DNA from: Sphingomonas sp. IC-11
GTDB taxonomy: Bacteria > Pseudomonadota > Alphaproteobacteria > Sphingomonadales > Sphingomonadaceae
Reading direction: 5' to 3'
Assembly (NCBI RefSeq): GCF_021043365.1
Contig: NZ_JAJNDU010000003.1
Span: 248,001 to 312,000, forward strand
DNA length: 64,000 bases
Both the position numbers and the translations under genes were made by a program. Shown one piece after another: positions 17,744 to 27,486 of this stretch; position 1 is the first letter of the stretch, and each line of letters begins with the position of its first letter. The notes beneath the pieces were generated by a model. That model made no database searches. It was given only the letters and a program-made list of their open reading frames with translations, and had not been told where the DNA came from.

Positions 17744-18445
17744 TCAGAAGCGGAAGGCTGTGCCCACATAGACCGCCTGGCTATCCCGGCGATCGTCGCT
17801 GAAGCGCGCGAGACGCTCACGTTCGGACTTGTAGCGCATGCCGGCCGTCAGATCGATATTACGCGTCAGGGAGTAGGACCCGCCAACGTCAAGCGAATAG
17901 CTCGGCCCTTCCTCGACCAGCTTCTGCGATCCCGGCAGTGCCCGATCAGCCGCAGCCTTCACCCGACCCGTGAAGCGCGGGAGCGAGTAGCTGACAGCCA
18001 CGTCAGCCGCTTCGCGACCGCCAGGCTGACCGGCGAGATCGAGCTTGGCCACATCTCCGGATACGACGAAGCGCTTCCAGCCGACCGAAACACCCAGGTT
18101 GTAGGCGACGGGTACCAGGCCAACCGTGGGCGCTACGGCAGCAGCGCGGCCGGCATCGGCGATCTGGCTGGACCGCGCGCGAACGGCAACGGTGACCGGT
18201 CGATTACCCTGACGATTTTCCGAAGGCGTGAACCGGAACTCGCTTGTCCCAAGACCGCTGCGCGCGAAGGCGGCGGCCAGGCGCGGATCCGCCGCCGAGG
18301 GTGTAAAGCCACCTAGAGCACGCGAGGCCGCCGGGCGCTTTGCCGTTGCCCGATCAACTTCTGAGGCGCCTGACGCGGGCGCAACAGCGAGCGCCGCGGC
18401 AATCGCCACGACAGACCCGCCAATGAGCGCACGTATCGCGTACAC
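17744..18445 (-). CDS. probable outer membrane beta-barrel protein, function unknown
   Basis: 233 aa with an N-terminal signal peptide (MYAIRALIGGSVVAIAAALA, cleavage after about residue 27). The second half alternates polar and hydrophobic residues in 9-11-residue stretches (YNLGVSVGWKRFVVSGDVAK, YSLDVGGSYSLTRNIDLTAG) and ends in Phe (GTAFRF), the C-terminal signature of outer membrane barrels. I do not recognise a named family. It stands alone between convergent and divergent genes. Outer membrane location is inferred from the pattern. Confidence 0.7.
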   Translation of the reverse strand: MYAIRALIGGSVVAIAAALAVAPASGASEVDRATAKRPAASRALGGFTPSAADPRLAAAFARSGLGTSEFRFTPSENRQGNRPVTVAVRARSSQIADAGRAAAVAPTVGLVPVAYNLGVSVGWKRFVVSGDVAKLDLAGQPGGREAADVAVSYSLPRFTGRVKAAADRALPGSQKLVEEGPSYSLDVGGSYSLTRNIDLTAGMRYKSERERLARFSDDRRDSQAVYVGTAFRF

Positions 18446-18667
18446 AGAATCCCTCCGACCCTTGGAAACGCACGTAGCACGATTCGTTCACGCGTAGCCA
18501 TGTGCCTGTGCCGGTTTTGGCGGAAGTGTTGCACGCTTTCCACAATCCACGCTGCCAGCCAACGCGCCGACGCGCTGATCGGACCCATGCCGGTGCCCTC
18601 GAGCGCGAACTTGCGGGCATAAGTCATGCTCTGTAGAGGTCAGCGTCACGATTTTTCCATCAGGAAG

Positions 18668-19108
18668 ATGCCGATGTTCCGCCCGTTGCGTTCCGCGCTG
18701 GTCGTATGCGCTGCCCTTGCCATCGCCGGTTGTGGTGGTGGCCGTCAGCGGCCGGAGGCCGATCTTGCCGCCAGCCGTATCACCACCATTGGTGTGAACA
18801 GCTATCTGTGGCGTGCCTCTCTCGACACACTCAGCTTCATGCCCCTGCTCCAGACGGACTCGAACGGCGGCGTCATCGTCACCGACTGGTACGTCAATCC
18901 GCAGACCCCGACCGAGCGCATGAAGGTGACCGTGACGATCCTCGACCAGGATCTGCGCGCGGACGCGGTGCGCGTCGCTGCGCTGCGCGAAGTGAACCAG
19001 GGCGGGCAGTGGGTTGCGGCACCAGTAGCGGCAGCCACCACCCAGAAGCTGGAAGACATCATTCTCACCAGGGCGCGCGACCTGCGGCGTGCCTCCTCGG
19101 CGAACTGA
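18668..19108 (+). CDS. DUF3576 domain-containing lipoprotein
   Basis: 146 aa from the ATG at 18668, preceded by CAGGAAG. The lipoprotein signal [10 protein letters not shown] provides the acylated Cys. The body ([52 protein letters not shown]) matches DUF3576, an alphaproteobacterial family typically located just upstream of leuS and lptE, as here. Its role in the envelope is unknown; the neighbourhood suggests outer membrane biogenesis. Confidence 0.85.
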   Translation: MPMFRPLRSALVVCAALAIAGCGGGRQRPEADLAASRITTIGVNSYLWRASLDTLSFMPLLQTDSNGGVIVTDWYVNPQTPTERMKVTVTILDQDLRADAVRVAALREVNQGGQWVAAPVAAATTQKLEDIILTRARDLRRASSAN

Positions 19109-19118
19109 TCGCATAATC

Positions 19119-21632
19119 ATGAGCCAGCGCTTTAACGCGCTCTCTGCCGACGCCCGCTGGCAGCGGGTGTGGGACGAGCGCCGTACCTTCGCCGCCGACG
19201 ATCATTCGAACAAGCCCAAGAGCTACGTGCTCGAGATGTTCCCCTATCCCTCGGGGCGTATCCACATGGGCCATGTGCGCAACTACACGATGGGCGACGT
19301 GCTCGCCCGGTTTCGGCGCATGAACGGCATGGAAGTGCTCCATCCGATGGGATGGGACGCATTCGGCATGCCGGCCGAGAATGCGGCGATGGAAAAGGGC
19401 GTCCACCCCGGCGGCTGGACGCGCGACAATATCGCCACGATGAAGGCGCAGCTGAAGCGGCTCGGCTTCGCGCTGGACTGGACGCGTGAATTCGCCACCT
19501 GCGACCCGGAATATTACGGGCATGAGCAGGCGCTGTTCCTGAAGTTCTACGAGGCCGGCCTGGTCTATCGCCGCGAAAGCGCGGTGAACTGGGACCCGGT
19601 CGACATGACCGTGCTGGCCAACGAGCAGGTGATCGACGGCCGCGGCTGGCGTTCCGGCGCGCTGGTCGAGAAGCGCAAGCTGAACCAGTGGTTCCTGAAG
19701 ATCACCGCCTTTGCCGAGGACCTGCTGTCGGGCCTTGGCGAGCTGAAGGACTGGCCCGACAAGGTTCGCCTGATGCAGGAGAACTGGATCGGGAAGAGCC
19801 AGGGCCTGACGTTCCGCTTCGCGCTGAACGATGCTGCCGGCACCAACGAGGGCGTGGTCGAAGTCTATACGACGCGGCCCGACACGATCTTCGGCGCGAG
19901 CTTCGTCGCGGTGGCGGCGGATCACCCGCTGGCGCAGCGCGTGGCGGCGGACGATCCCGCAGCCCAGGCGTTCATCGAGGAATGCCGCCGCGGCGGCACC
20001 ACCGCGGCCGAGCTGGAAACGCAGGAGAAGCTTGGCTTCGACACCGGGCTGAAGGCGGCGCATCCGTTCGATCCGTCACTGCAGCTGCCGGTCTATATCG
20101 CGAACTTCGTGCTGCTGGATTACGGCGTCGGCGCCGTCTTCGGCGTGCCGGCGCACGACCAGCGCGATTTCGAATTCGCCACCAAGTACAAGCTGCCGAT
20201 CCGCCGTGTCGTGTCCGAGGGCACGAAGGATGCGCCCGAGTTCCAAGAGGCGGAGGCCTATACCGGGCCGGGCACGCTGGTGAATTCGCACTTCCTCGAC
20301 GGGATGGACGTGGAGGATGCCAAGCGCGAGGTGATCACCCGCGCCGAGGCCGGTGGCTGGGGCGAGGGGACGACGGTGTTCCGCCTGCGCGACTGGGGCG
20401 TCAGCCGCCAGCGTTACTGGGGCACGCCGATCCCGATCATCCATTGCGAGGGCTGCGGCGCGGTACCGGTGCCGGCGGACCAGCTGCCGGTGAAGCTGCC
20501 CGAGGACGTGAGCTTCGCGACGCCGGGCAACCCGCTCGACCGGCACCCGACGTGGAAGCATGTCGACTGCCCGTCATGCGGGAAGCCGGCTGTTCGCGAG
20601 ACCGACACGCTCGACACGTTCGCCGATTCTTCCTGGTATTTCATACGCTTCGCCAGCCAGCCCGACGACAAGCCGTTCGACAAGGCGGTGGCCGAGCAGT
20701 GGCTGCCGGTGGGGCAGTATATCGGCGGCGTGGAGCATGCGATCCTCCACCTGCTCTACGCGCGCTTCTGGACGCGGGCGTTGCAGCATATCGGCATGAT
20801 CGACGTGGCGGAGCCGTTCGCCGGCCTGTTCACGCAGGGCATGGTGACTCACGAGACCTACAAGTCGAGCGATGGCCGCTGGCTGTCGCCCGGCGAGATC
20901 GAGGATGGCATCGAGACGGCAACCGGCCAGCCAGTGACGGTGGGCCGCGTCGAGAAGATGTCCAAATCGAAGAAGAACACCGTCGATCCCGAGCCGATCG
21001 TCGACCAATATGGCGCGGACGCGGTGCGCTGGTTCATGCTCTCCGACTCCCCGCCCGAGCGCGACCTGGAGTGGAGCGAGAACGGCATCGAGGGCGCGTG
21101 GCGCTTCATCCAACGGCTGTGGCGCCTGGTGGGTGACCAGAGCGGCAGCGATGACGGCGAAGACGTGGGCTTGCGCAAGGTGGCGCATCGTACCGTCAAG
21201 GGCGTTGCCGAAGCGATCGAGGGCCTGCAGTTCAACAAGGCGGTGGCGCTGATCTACACGCTGGCCAATGCGGTGGAGAAGGCGAGGCCGTCGGCGGATC
21301 GCACCGCGGCGCTCGGCACGCTGCTGCGCATCGTGGCGCCGATGGTGCCGCATCTCGCCGAGGAAGCCTGGGCGGCGCGCGGTGGGGACGGCCTGATCGC
21401 CGATGTTGCCTGGCCCGCGATCGATCCTGCCATGCTGGTGGATGACGAGGTTACGATTGCGGTGCAGGTGAACGGCAAACTGCGCGATACGCTGGTAATG
21501 CCGAAGGGGACCGCCAAGGACGCTGCCGAGGCACAGGCCATGGCATCCGAGAAGGTGATCCGTGCACTGGAAGGCAAGGCCCCGAAGAAGGTGATCGTCG
21601 TGCCCGATCGATTGGTGAACATCGTCGCATGA
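19119..21632 (+). CDS. leuS: leucyl-tRNA synthetase
   Basis: 837 aa. A class I aminoacyl-tRNA synthetase charging tRNA-Leu. The HIGH motif is in [20 protein letters not shown] and the KMSKS motif in [18 protein letters not shown]. The CP1 editing domain lies between, with [12 protein letters not shown] and [15 protein letters not shown]. The C-terminal anticodon and tRNA-binding domains follow. The ATG at 19119 is 10 nt after the DUF3576 stop; the 3' end overlaps lptE by 4 nt. Confidence 0.97.
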   Translation: MSQRFNALSADARWQRVWDERRTFAADDHSNKPKSYVLEMFPYPSGRIHMGHVRNYTMGDVLARFRRMNGMEVLHPMGWDAFGMPAENAAMEKGVHPGGWTRDNIATMKAQLKRLGFALDWTREFATCDPEYYGHEQALFLKFYEAGLVYRRESAVNWDPVDMTVLANEQVIDGRGWRSGALVEKRKLNQWFLKITAFAEDLLSGLGELKDWPDKVRLMQENWIGKSQGLTFRFALNDAAGTNEGVVEVYTTRPDTIFGASFVAVAADHPLAQRVAADDPAAQAFIEECRRGGTTAAELETQEKLGFDTGLKAAHPFDPSLQLPVYIANFVLLDYGVGAVFGVPAHDQRDFEFATKYKLPIRRVVSEGTKDAPEFQEAEAYTGPGTLVNSHFLDGMDVEDAKREVITRAEAGGWGEGTTVFRLRDWGVSRQRYWGTPIPIIHCEGCGAVPVPADQLPVKLPEDVSFATPGNPLDRHPTWKHVDCPSCGKPAVRETDTLDTFADSSWYFIRFASQPDDKPFDKAVAEQWLPVGQYIGGVEHAILHLLYARFWTRALQHIGMIDVAEPFAGLFTQGMVTHETYKSSDGRWLSPGEIEDGIETATGQPVTVGRVEKMSKSKKNTVDPEPIVDQYGADAVRWFMLSDSPPERDLEWSENGIEGAWRFIQRLWRLVGDQSGSDDGEDVGLRKVAHRTVKGVAEAIEGLQFNKAVALIYTLANAVEKARPSADRTAALGTLLRIVAPMVPHLAEEAWAARGGDGLIADVAWPAIDPAMLVDDEVTIAVQVNGKLRDTLVMPKGTAKDAAEAQAMASEKVIRALEGKAPKKVIVVPDRLVNIVA

Positions 21633-22138
21633 AGCGGCACCTGACCCTCGTTGCGCTGTTGCCGATGGCACTTCTCGGCAGCTGCGGGCTCAAGCCGCTT
21701 TATTCCGGGGGCAGTTCCGGACCGGTGGCACAGGCGCTTGGGCAGGTCGAGGTCGCGCCCATTGAGGGTAAGGCGGGCTGGTTGGTCACCAATGCTCTTC
21801 GGGATCGGCTGGGCGCCGTCCCTGCGGGGCAAACCGCACGATACCGGCTGCAGATCAAGCTGGACGACGAGATCACCGGCTTGGCCATCCGCCGAGACGA
21901 TTCGGTGGCTCGTGAACGCCGGACGTTGCGCGCCCGGTATCAGCTCGTCGAATTGGACAAGGGTGGCGTCGTCCTCGACGCCACAGCAGGCTCGGACGCC
22001 GGGATCGACGTGGTCGGATCGGACTACGCCACCATTGCCGCCGAAAGCACGGCACTGGAACGCCTCTCAGAGCGCGTTGCAGACCAGATCCTGATGCGTC
22101 TGGCGGTTTACGTGGGGCGTACGCCCACCGCGCCATGA
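21629..22138 (+). CDS. lptE: LPS assembly lipoprotein LptE
   Basis: 169 aa. The lipoprotein signal ends [19 protein letters not shown]; the GLKPLY motif right after the lipid-modified Cys is the LptE hallmark. The rest has the alpha/beta LptE pattern ([18 protein letters not shown]-like strands and the C-terminal helix [20 protein letters not shown]). It plugs the LptD barrel at the outer membrane for LPS insertion. It sits in the usual leuS-lptE-holA order with 4-nt overlaps on both sides. Confidence 0.92.
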   Translation: MKRHLTLVALLPMALLGSCGLKPLYSGGSSGPVAQALGQVEVAPIEGKAGWLVTNALRDRLGAVPAGQTARYRLQIKLDDEITGLAIRRDDSVARERRTLRARYQLVELDKGGVVLDATAGSDAGIDVVGSDYATIAAESTALERLSERVADQILMRLAVYVGRTPTAP

Positions 22139-23151
22139 AGGCCACTGAGGCGCGCCTGAAGGCGGCGCTGGATCGACCGCCGGCGGACATCCGGCTGTAT
22201 CTCCTGTTTGGTCCGGACGAAGCGGGCGCGTTGGCGCTTGCGGAGCGTCTGCCGCGCGCTCTCGGGCCGGATGCGGAGCGGGTGGACCTGGAAGGCGCCG
22301 CGTTACGGGGCGACCCTGCACGACTCGCCGATGAGGCTGCCTCTCTTTCCCTGTTCGGGACCGCACGGCATGTGCGCGTGACTGGGGCAGGGGAGGAGAG
22401 CCTCGCTGCCGTCACGGCGCTGCTCGAAGCCGAGCGCGCAGGCAATCCAGTGGTGATGATCGCGCCTTCGCTGAAGGCGACGTCCAAGGTGGCGAAGCTG
22501 GCGCTCGACTCACCGCTTGCGCTGGCGCTCGCTTGCTATGTTCCGGGCGGCGACCAGCTCGAGGGTATCGCTGGTGAAATCGCGCGGGAGCATGGCCTGC
22601 GGCTGGGCGCCGGCGTCGCGCGGCGGTTAGCGCAGGCTGGCGGCGGCGACCGGGCGGTGATGATGCGGGAGATCGAGAAGCTGGCGCTCTACCTGGACGC
22701 TGCATCCGATCATCCCGCGGAATGTAATCTCGATGCTCTGGAAGCGGTGGGCGCCGACTTGGGGGATGCAGAGACTGGTGACGTTATCAACGCGGTGATT
22801 GCTGCCGCGCCCGCTGCACTCGGCGAAGCCTTGCGGCGCTTGGACGAGGCCGGCATTTCCCCCGTTCCCTGGCTGCGGGCTCTGGCCCGGCGGCTCGCCT
22901 CACTTGCAGAGATGAAGGGGGAGGTCGTCAACGGCGGCGACATTGCCGGCGTGATGAAGCGGCACCGTGTATTCTTCAAGGAAGAGGCCGCGACTGCGGC
23001 TGCCCTGCGGCGATGGTCCCCGCAAGCGCTCGCGCGCGCGCTGGCGATGGTTCGCGAGGCAGAGCGCAACGTGATGGCTGGCGGCGGCGGCGCAGGTGAT
23101 GTGCTGGCTGCACAGGCTATGGTTGAGTTGGCGGTGAAGGTCCGTCGTTAG
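22135..23151 (+). CDS. holA: DNA polymerase III delta subunit
   Basis: 338 aa. The clamp-loader subunit that opens the beta clamp. The N-terminal segment IRLYLLFGPDEAGALALAER and VMIAPSLKATSKVAKLA match HolA; the AAA+-like lid and C-terminal collar helices follow (DLGDAETGDVINAVIAAAPA, SPVPWLRALARRLASL). Its ATG overlaps the lptE stop. It ends the DUF3576-leuS-lptE-holA operon. Confidence 0.92.
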   Translation: MKATEARLKAALDRPPADIRLYLLFGPDEAGALALAERLPRALGPDAERVDLEGAALRGDPARLADEAASLSLFGTARHVRVTGAGEESLAAVTALLEAERAGNPVVMIAPSLKATSKVAKLALDSPLALALACYVPGGDQLEGIAGEIAREHGLRLGAGVARRLAQAGGGDRAVMMREIEKLALYLDAASDHPAECNLDALEAVGADLGDAETGDVINAVIAAAPAALGEALRRLDEAGISPVPWLRALARRLASLAEMKGEVVNGGDIAGVMKRHRVFFKEEAATAAALRRWSPQALARALAMVREAERNVMAGGGGAGDVLAAQAMVELAVKVRR

Positions 23152-23432
23152 CTGGTCGGTTCGGCACTGCTGAAGGCTGAGCCTCTGCCGCCGCGGATCG
23201 GCAGCGGCGGTTGTTGACCGGTCGAGCAGGGGTGGCAGGCCATTCCGCTCGGCGTGCTCCTCTGGAGCAGATCCCAATGAGTGTGGTTCACTAGCGAGGG
23301 GCGTTTTAGCCTTAAGCCGCAGCCCCACCTTTCCGGCGCTCCGACGTGGCGAAGCAATCGCGCTCACGGGCTCGGAAGTTGCCTCTCCTCTCCGGTGACC
23401 TAGGTCAGCCATATATCAGGTAGCGAATCATA
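23152..23432. other. gene-free stretch between holA and the parB terminator
   Basis: About 280 nt between convergent holA and parB. No open frame with recognisable protein, no tRNA and no obvious repeat was found. The only structural element is the hairpin at its right edge, listed separately. Confidence 0.5.
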
Positions 23433-23460
23433 GCGGCGGACGGTTTCTCCGCCGCTTTCC
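23433..23460. terminator. bidirectional hairpin downstream of parB
   Basis: A perfect 8-bp stem GCGGCGGA/TCCGCCGC encloses CGGTTTC and is followed by TTTCC on the plus strand and TATGATTC on the minus strand. It begins 9 nt after the parB stop and is the likely end of the mnmE-parB operon. Confidence 0.75.
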
Positions 23461-23463
23461 ACG

Positions 23464-24369
23464 TCAGATCGGTTCTCCGCTAAGACGCTGGCAGAGCATG
23501 TCCAACTGATCGAGCGTGCTGTAGTCGATCGTGACGGCGCCGCCGTTGACTCCATAAGTGATCCTGACGCGGAGACCCAGAAGGTCTCCGAGTTGCCGCT
23601 CCAGCGCAGCGACATCGGCGTCGCTGGTGCTACCAGCGCCGACGTCTGCTTGCTTGCGTTGCGTCTTGCGCGTGGAGGCGGGCTTGACGTTCTGAGCCAG
23701 TTTCTCCGTCTGGCGAACCGACAGTCCCTTGGTGACTACCTGATCTGCCAACAATTCGGCGTCAGGTGCGCCGATGATCGCGCGAGCATGACCCATGCTG
23801 AGCGACCCATCGACAACCCGCGCTTGCACAGATTTGGGTAGATCAAGGAGGCGGAGAAGGTTGGCGACGTGGCTCCGCGACTTATGGACCGTCTTGGCGA
23901 GAACCTCTTGAGTATGGCCAAACTCGTCCACCAGCCGGCTGTAAGCCTCCGCTTCTTCGATCGCGTTGAGGTCCTGGCGCTGAATGTTCTCGACCAGCGC
24001 GATCTGCAGAGTCTCGCTGTCCGTGTAATCCCGGACCACGACAGGTACTTCATGCAGCCTGGCGCGCTGTGCTGCGCGCCAGCGGCGTTCACCGGCGACG
24101 ATCTGATAAGTATGGCCATGTGGCCGCACCACGATCGGCTGAATGATGCCACGCTCCGCGATCGATGCCGCAAGCTCGTTGAGGGCATCTTCGTCGAAGT
24201 GCCGGCGCGGCTGATCGGGATGAGGAGCGATCGCGCTAACCGGGATCATTCGAACGCCGACAGGCGGGCTGCCATTGGTGTCCGTGGGTGAATCATCGCG
24301 TGCGATGTCCCCAAGCAAGGCACCTAATCCCCGGCCGAGCCCGCCGCGCGGGCGCTTCGTGTCAGTCAT
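23464..24369 (-). CDS. parB: chromosome partitioning protein ParB
   Basis: 301 aa. ParB binds parS, loads as a CTP-dependent clamp and segregates origins. The N-terminal ParA-interaction segment begins MTDTKRPRGGLGRGLGALLG. The CTPase domain has PRRHFDEDALNELAASI and the GERRWRAAQ box. The helix-turn-helix is around EVLAKTVHKSRSHVANLLRL, and the C-terminal dimerisation domain closes with the zipper-like YSTLDQLDMLCQRL. It overlaps parA by 4 nt. Two parS-like sites lie upstream in the same operon. Confidence 0.96.
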   Translation of the reverse strand: MTDTKRPRGGLGRGLGALLGDIARDDSPTDTNGSPPVGVRMIPVSAIAPHPDQPRRHFDEDALNELAASIAERGIIQPIVVRPHGHTYQIVAGERRWRAAQRARLHEVPVVVRDYTDSETLQIALVENIQRQDLNAIEEAEAYSRLVDEFGHTQEVLAKTVHKSRSHVANLLRLLDLPKSVQARVVDGSLSMGHARAIIGAPDAELLADQVVTKGLSVRQTEKLAQNVKPASTRKTQRKQADVGAGSTSDADVAALERQLGDLLGLRVRITYGVNGGAVTIDYSTLDQLDMLCQRLSGEPI

Positions 24370-25148
24370 GCTGCAACCTCATTCGCGTGGGGCAAGCGCG
24401 CGATCAGCTCTCGCGCCAACGCGATGTAAGCTTGAGATCCGCTGCACCGGTGATCGTAGATAAGGGCCGGCAGTCCGTGGCTGGGAGCTTCAGAAAGCCT
24501 GACGTTGCGAGGGATCACCGTTTCGAACACGACCTTCCCAAGCACGGCGCGCACGTCGGCCGACACCTGTTCCGTCAAGCGGTTGCGGCGATCGTACATC
24601 GTTAGGGCAACACCGATGATCGAGAGAGAGGGATTGAAGCGGGCACGGATGCGCTCGACCGTGGTCAGCAACTGGCTAAGCCCTTCCAGCGCGAAGAACT
24701 CACATTGAAGCGGCACGAACAGCGAATCCGCCGCCACCATGGCGTTGATCGTCAGCAGGCCTAACGAGGGGGGACAATCGATCAAGGCGATGTCCCAACG
24801 CGGCGGAGCGGCATCAAGCGCGCGATGCAGGCGATGGGTGCGCTGTTCGAGTTCGACGAGTTCGATCTCGGCACCGGATAAATCGACCGTTGCCGGAAGC
24901 ACATCGAGTCGCGGAATGCCGGTGTGAACCGCCGCCTTTTCGACCGGCGCTTGGTCGACCAGCACATTATAGCTGGATGATTCCCGCTGGGCCTGGCTGA
25001 TGCCCAGCCCAGTGGAGGCGTTGCCTTGCGGATCTAAATCGATGAGCAGCACGCGCTTGCCCGTTGCCGCAAGCGCCGTCGCGAGATTGATGGCCGACGT
25101 CGTCTTTCCGACGCCGCCTTTCTGATTGGCAACTGCTATTCGGATCAT
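24366..25148 (-). CDS. parA: chromosome partitioning ATPase ParA
   Basis: 260 aa. A Walker-type ATPase that forms the gradient on which ParB-parS complexes move. The deviant P-loop is AVANQKGGVGKTTSAINLAT with the signature Lys, followed by LLIDLDPQGNASTGLG and DIALIDCPPSLGLLTINAM. The absence of an N-terminal helix-turn-helix marks it as chromosomal type. It overlaps rsmG upstream and parB downstream by 4 nt each. Confidence 0.96.
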   Translation of the reverse strand: MIRIAVANQKGGVGKTTSAINLATALAATGKRVLLIDLDPQGNASTGLGISQAQRESSSYNVLVDQAPVEKAAVHTGIPRLDVLPATVDLSGAEIELVELEQRTHRLHRALDAAPPRWDIALIDCPPSLGLLTINAMVAADSLFVPLQCEFFALEGLSQLLTTVERIRARFNPSLSIIGVALTMYDRRNRLTEQVSADVRAVLGKVVFETVIPRNVRLSEAPSHGLPALIYDHRCSGSQAYIALARELIARLPHANEVAA

Positions 25149-25765
25149 CGGCGCTGCCTCACATGACGTGCGCTGACGATACCTGCTTCGGGGCTGGTGA
25201 TGCTTTGTTCCACGTGGAACAATCCCTCAAAGCGGCGCCGCGCCTCGTTCACTTCTGTCGTGGCCGATTGTCCCTTCGGGAGCAAGTAGAGCGTGTCCAT
25301 GGACGCGATATGCGCGGTAGATTGCAACAAATCCGATAATGAGGCGACCGCCCGAGCAGAGATAATCGCAGCTTGTACGCCGGTCAGCCGCTCGACCTTT
25401 GCTTGGTGCACGGAAACTCGATTGCCGACGCCTTCTTCATCCACAACCGTCTGGAGGAAATCGGCACGCATGCGCCGCGGTTCGACCAGTGCGATGGGCT
25501 GCTCGACAGCAAGCGCAACGATCATGCCGGGGAAGCCGGCACCCGTCCCTACATCGACCCACAGGCCCTCGCTCCTTTGCGCCATTGGAAGGAGCTGTGC
25601 AGAGTCGAGCACATGGCGCTCCCAAATCACGGAGAGGGTGGGCTTGGCGACCAAATTCTGCCGCTCGCTTTCTACAAGCACGCGTGCGACAAAGCGTTCC
25701 AGCCGCTTCATAGCCGATGCGCCTACGATTGCATGGACAGCGGCACGCGCTTCTTCCTCGGTCAT
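25145..25765 (-). CDS. rsmG: 16S rRNA (guanine-527-N7)-methyltransferase
   Basis: 206 aa. Methylates N7 of G527 in 16S rRNA (formerly GidB). The SAM-binding loop is [19 protein letters not shown]; further family residues are [15 protein letters not shown] and [14 protein letters not shown]. The ATG at 25765 overlaps the mnmG stop (ATGA); an upstream ATG at 25789 is less likely. A perfect parS palindrome lies within its 3' third and encodes LFHVEQ. Confidence 0.94.
   Translation of the reverse strand: MTEEEARAAVHAIVGASAMKRLERFVARVLVESERQNLVAKPTLSVIWERHVLDSAQLLPMAQRSEGLWVDVGTGAGFPGMIVALAVEQPIALVEPRRMRADFLQTVVDEEGVGNRVSVHQAKVERLTGVQAAIISARAVASLSDLLQSTAHIASMDTLYLLPKGQSATTEVNEARRRFEGLFHVEQSITSPEAGIVSARHVRQRR
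25206..25221. promoter_or_regulatory. parS site 1 inside rsmG
   Basis: The 16-bp perfect palindrome TGTTCCACGTGGAACA fits the parS consensus TGTTnCACGTGnAACA. It lies inside rsmG, 840 nt upstream of parB, and about 16 kb from the proposed origin. ParB should nucleate here. Confidence 0.85.
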
Positions 25766-27486
25766 CGCCGCGCCTTTGCGTCGAGCCACAATGCAGTCAG
25801 CGCTGCCGGGGTGACACCGCGTACGCGCGATGCCTCTCCCAAGGTGCGCGGACCGGCAGTGCGTAGCCGCTCACGCATTTCGTTCGACAAACCGGCAATG
25901 CGGTTGAGGTCATCACCAGCCGCAATCGTCACGCGGTCATCATGCTTCATCCTTGTGATTTCCGCCGCCTGTCGCGCCAAATAGGGCGCGTAGCGGACAT
26001 CCTCTTCATGCTCCCGGATCAGGTCGGCATCGAAGGCCGGACCGGTTTCACCCGCGCGCAAGCGCGTGCGTTGCTCCATCCTTGCCTCAACGTGTTTGCG
26101 GCGAAGCCCTGAAAGCAAGTTCAGCCGCTCGGCGTGGTGGGAGAGGCGGGCCTCTGCGTTATCTGCTCGAAGCGCGAGCCTGTACTCCGCCCGGGCGGTA
26201 AGCATCCGATATGGTTCGCTGATCCCTTGCAGCACGAGATCGTCGATCATCACGCCAATGTAGCTGGCGCTTCGATCAGGAAGTAATGGTTCCATCCCCA
26301 ATGCAGCCGCAGCCGCATTGGCCCCAGCGACAAGTCCTTGTGCGGCCGCCTCTTCATAACCAGTCGTGCCGTTGATCTGACCTGCCAGATACAATCCGGC
26401 GATCTGCGGAAGAGCCAGTGTGGCGTCGAGGGCGCGTGGGTCGATATGGTCATACTCCACCGCATAGCCGTGCATGGTGATGCGGACCTGTTCCAGCCCT
26501 GCGATGGTGCGCAGGAACGCGTCTTGAACATCGGCGGGCAGGGAGGTGGAGATACCGTTCGGATAGACGATCGGGTCGTCGAGCCCCTCCGGCTCCAGGA
26601 AAATCTGATGCCCATCCCTGTCACCGAAACGGCGGATCTTGTCCTCGATCGACGGGCAGTAACGCGGGCCCTGTCCTTCGATGGCGCCAGTTTTCAGCGG
26701 GGATCGGTGCAGATTATCAGCGATGATCGCGTGCGCTGTTGGCGTGGTGCGAGTGATCGCGCAGGCGAGTTGGGGCAGAACGCGCCTGCGAGTAATCGGC
26801 GACATGGTCCAGGGATCCACATCGGAAGGTTGCGGTTCCAGTCGCGTCCAGTCGATCGTGCGCCCGTCCAACCGGGGCGGCGTGCCGGTCTTGAGCCTTC
26901 CCATCGGAAGCTTCAGCTCCCGCAGCTGAACGGCAAGCGGAAGGGCAGCGGCTTCATCGACACGCCCCCCGACATGCTGTTCCTCGCCTCGGAAGAGCTT
27001 ACCACCCAGGAACGTACCGGTGGCAAGCACAACCGTGGGCGCTTTCAACGTGTCGCCGTTGCCGAGCTTAGCCCCGCGCACCTGAGCCGCCTCAACATCA
27101 AGCGCGACGGTCTCGCCTGCTACAATGCTGATGTTCGGTTCCGCGGCGATCATGTCCTGAATAGCGGCTGCGTAGAGTCGGCGGTCCGCCTGAATACGGG
27201 GGCCCTGAACAGCAAGGCCTTTGCTCCGGTTCAGCATGCGATGATGGATCGCGGCAGCGTCTGCTGCTCGTGCCATCAAGCCGTCGTAGGCATCTACTTC
27301 TCGGACGAGATGGCCTTTGCCGAGCCCCCCGATTGACGGATTGCACGACATCGCGCCGATCCGGCTGGGATCATGGCTAACGAGAGCCACCCGCGCGCCG
27401 CGACGTGCGGCAGCAGCAGCCGCCTCAGTCCCGGCGTGGCCGCCGCCTACTACGATAACGTCAAATGATTGTTCCACGTGAAACAC
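25762..27486 (-). CDS. mnmG: tRNA uridine-5-carboxymethylaminomethyl modification enzyme MnmG
   Basis: 574 aa. The FAD/NADH partner of MnmE that makes cmnm5U34 in tRNAs. The FAD-binding loop is [20 protein letters not shown], the redox Cys regions are [19 protein letters not shown] and [17 protein letters not shown], and [18 protein letters not shown] is the second family signature. Compared with the E. coli protein (629 aa), about 50 residues are missing from the C-terminal helical region between [10 protein letters not shown] and [10 protein letters not shown]. The start is GTG at 27486, overlapping the mnmE stop by 1 nt. Confidence 0.95.
   Translation of the reverse strand: MFHVEQSFDVIVVGGGHAGTEAAAAAARRGARVALVSHDPSRIGAMSCNPSIGGLGKGHLVREVDAYDGLMARAADAAAIHHRMLNRSKGLAVQGPRIQADRRLYAAAIQDMIAAEPNISIVAGETVALDVEAAQVRGAKLGNGDTLKAPTVVLATGTFLGGKLFRGEEQHVGGRVDEAAALPLAVQLRELKLPMGRLKTGTPPRLDGRTIDWTRLEPQPSDVDPWTMSPITRRRVLPQLACAITRTTPTAHAIIADNLHRSPLKTGAIEGQGPRYCPSIEDKIRRFGDRDGHQIFLEPEGLDDPIVYPNGISTSLPADVQDAFLRTIAGLEQVRITMHGYAVEYDHIDPRALDATLALPQIAGLYLAGQINGTTGYEEAAAQGLVAGANAAAAALGMEPLLPDRSASYIGVMIDDLVLQGISEPYRMLTARAEYRLALRADNAEARLSHHAERLNLLSGLRRKHVEARMEQRTRLRAGETGPAFDADLIREHEEDVRYAPYLARQAAEITRMKHDDRVTIAAGDDLNRIAGLSNEMRERLRTAGPRTLGEASRVRGVTPAALTALWLDAKARR
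27470..27485. promoter_or_regulatory. parS site 2 at the mnmE/mnmG junction
   Basis: TGTTCCACGTGAAACA differs from the perfect palindrome only at one inner position and matches TGTTnCACGTGnAACA. It spans the first codons of mnmG (MFHVEQ). Together with the rsmG site it makes two parS sites 2.26 kb apart inside the par operon. Confidence 0.85.

Noticed and set aside
23152..23432. Possible small gene or RNA between holA and parB
   Set aside because: Neither strand shows a start with a ribosome-binding site, a family motif, or a stable non-terminator fold.
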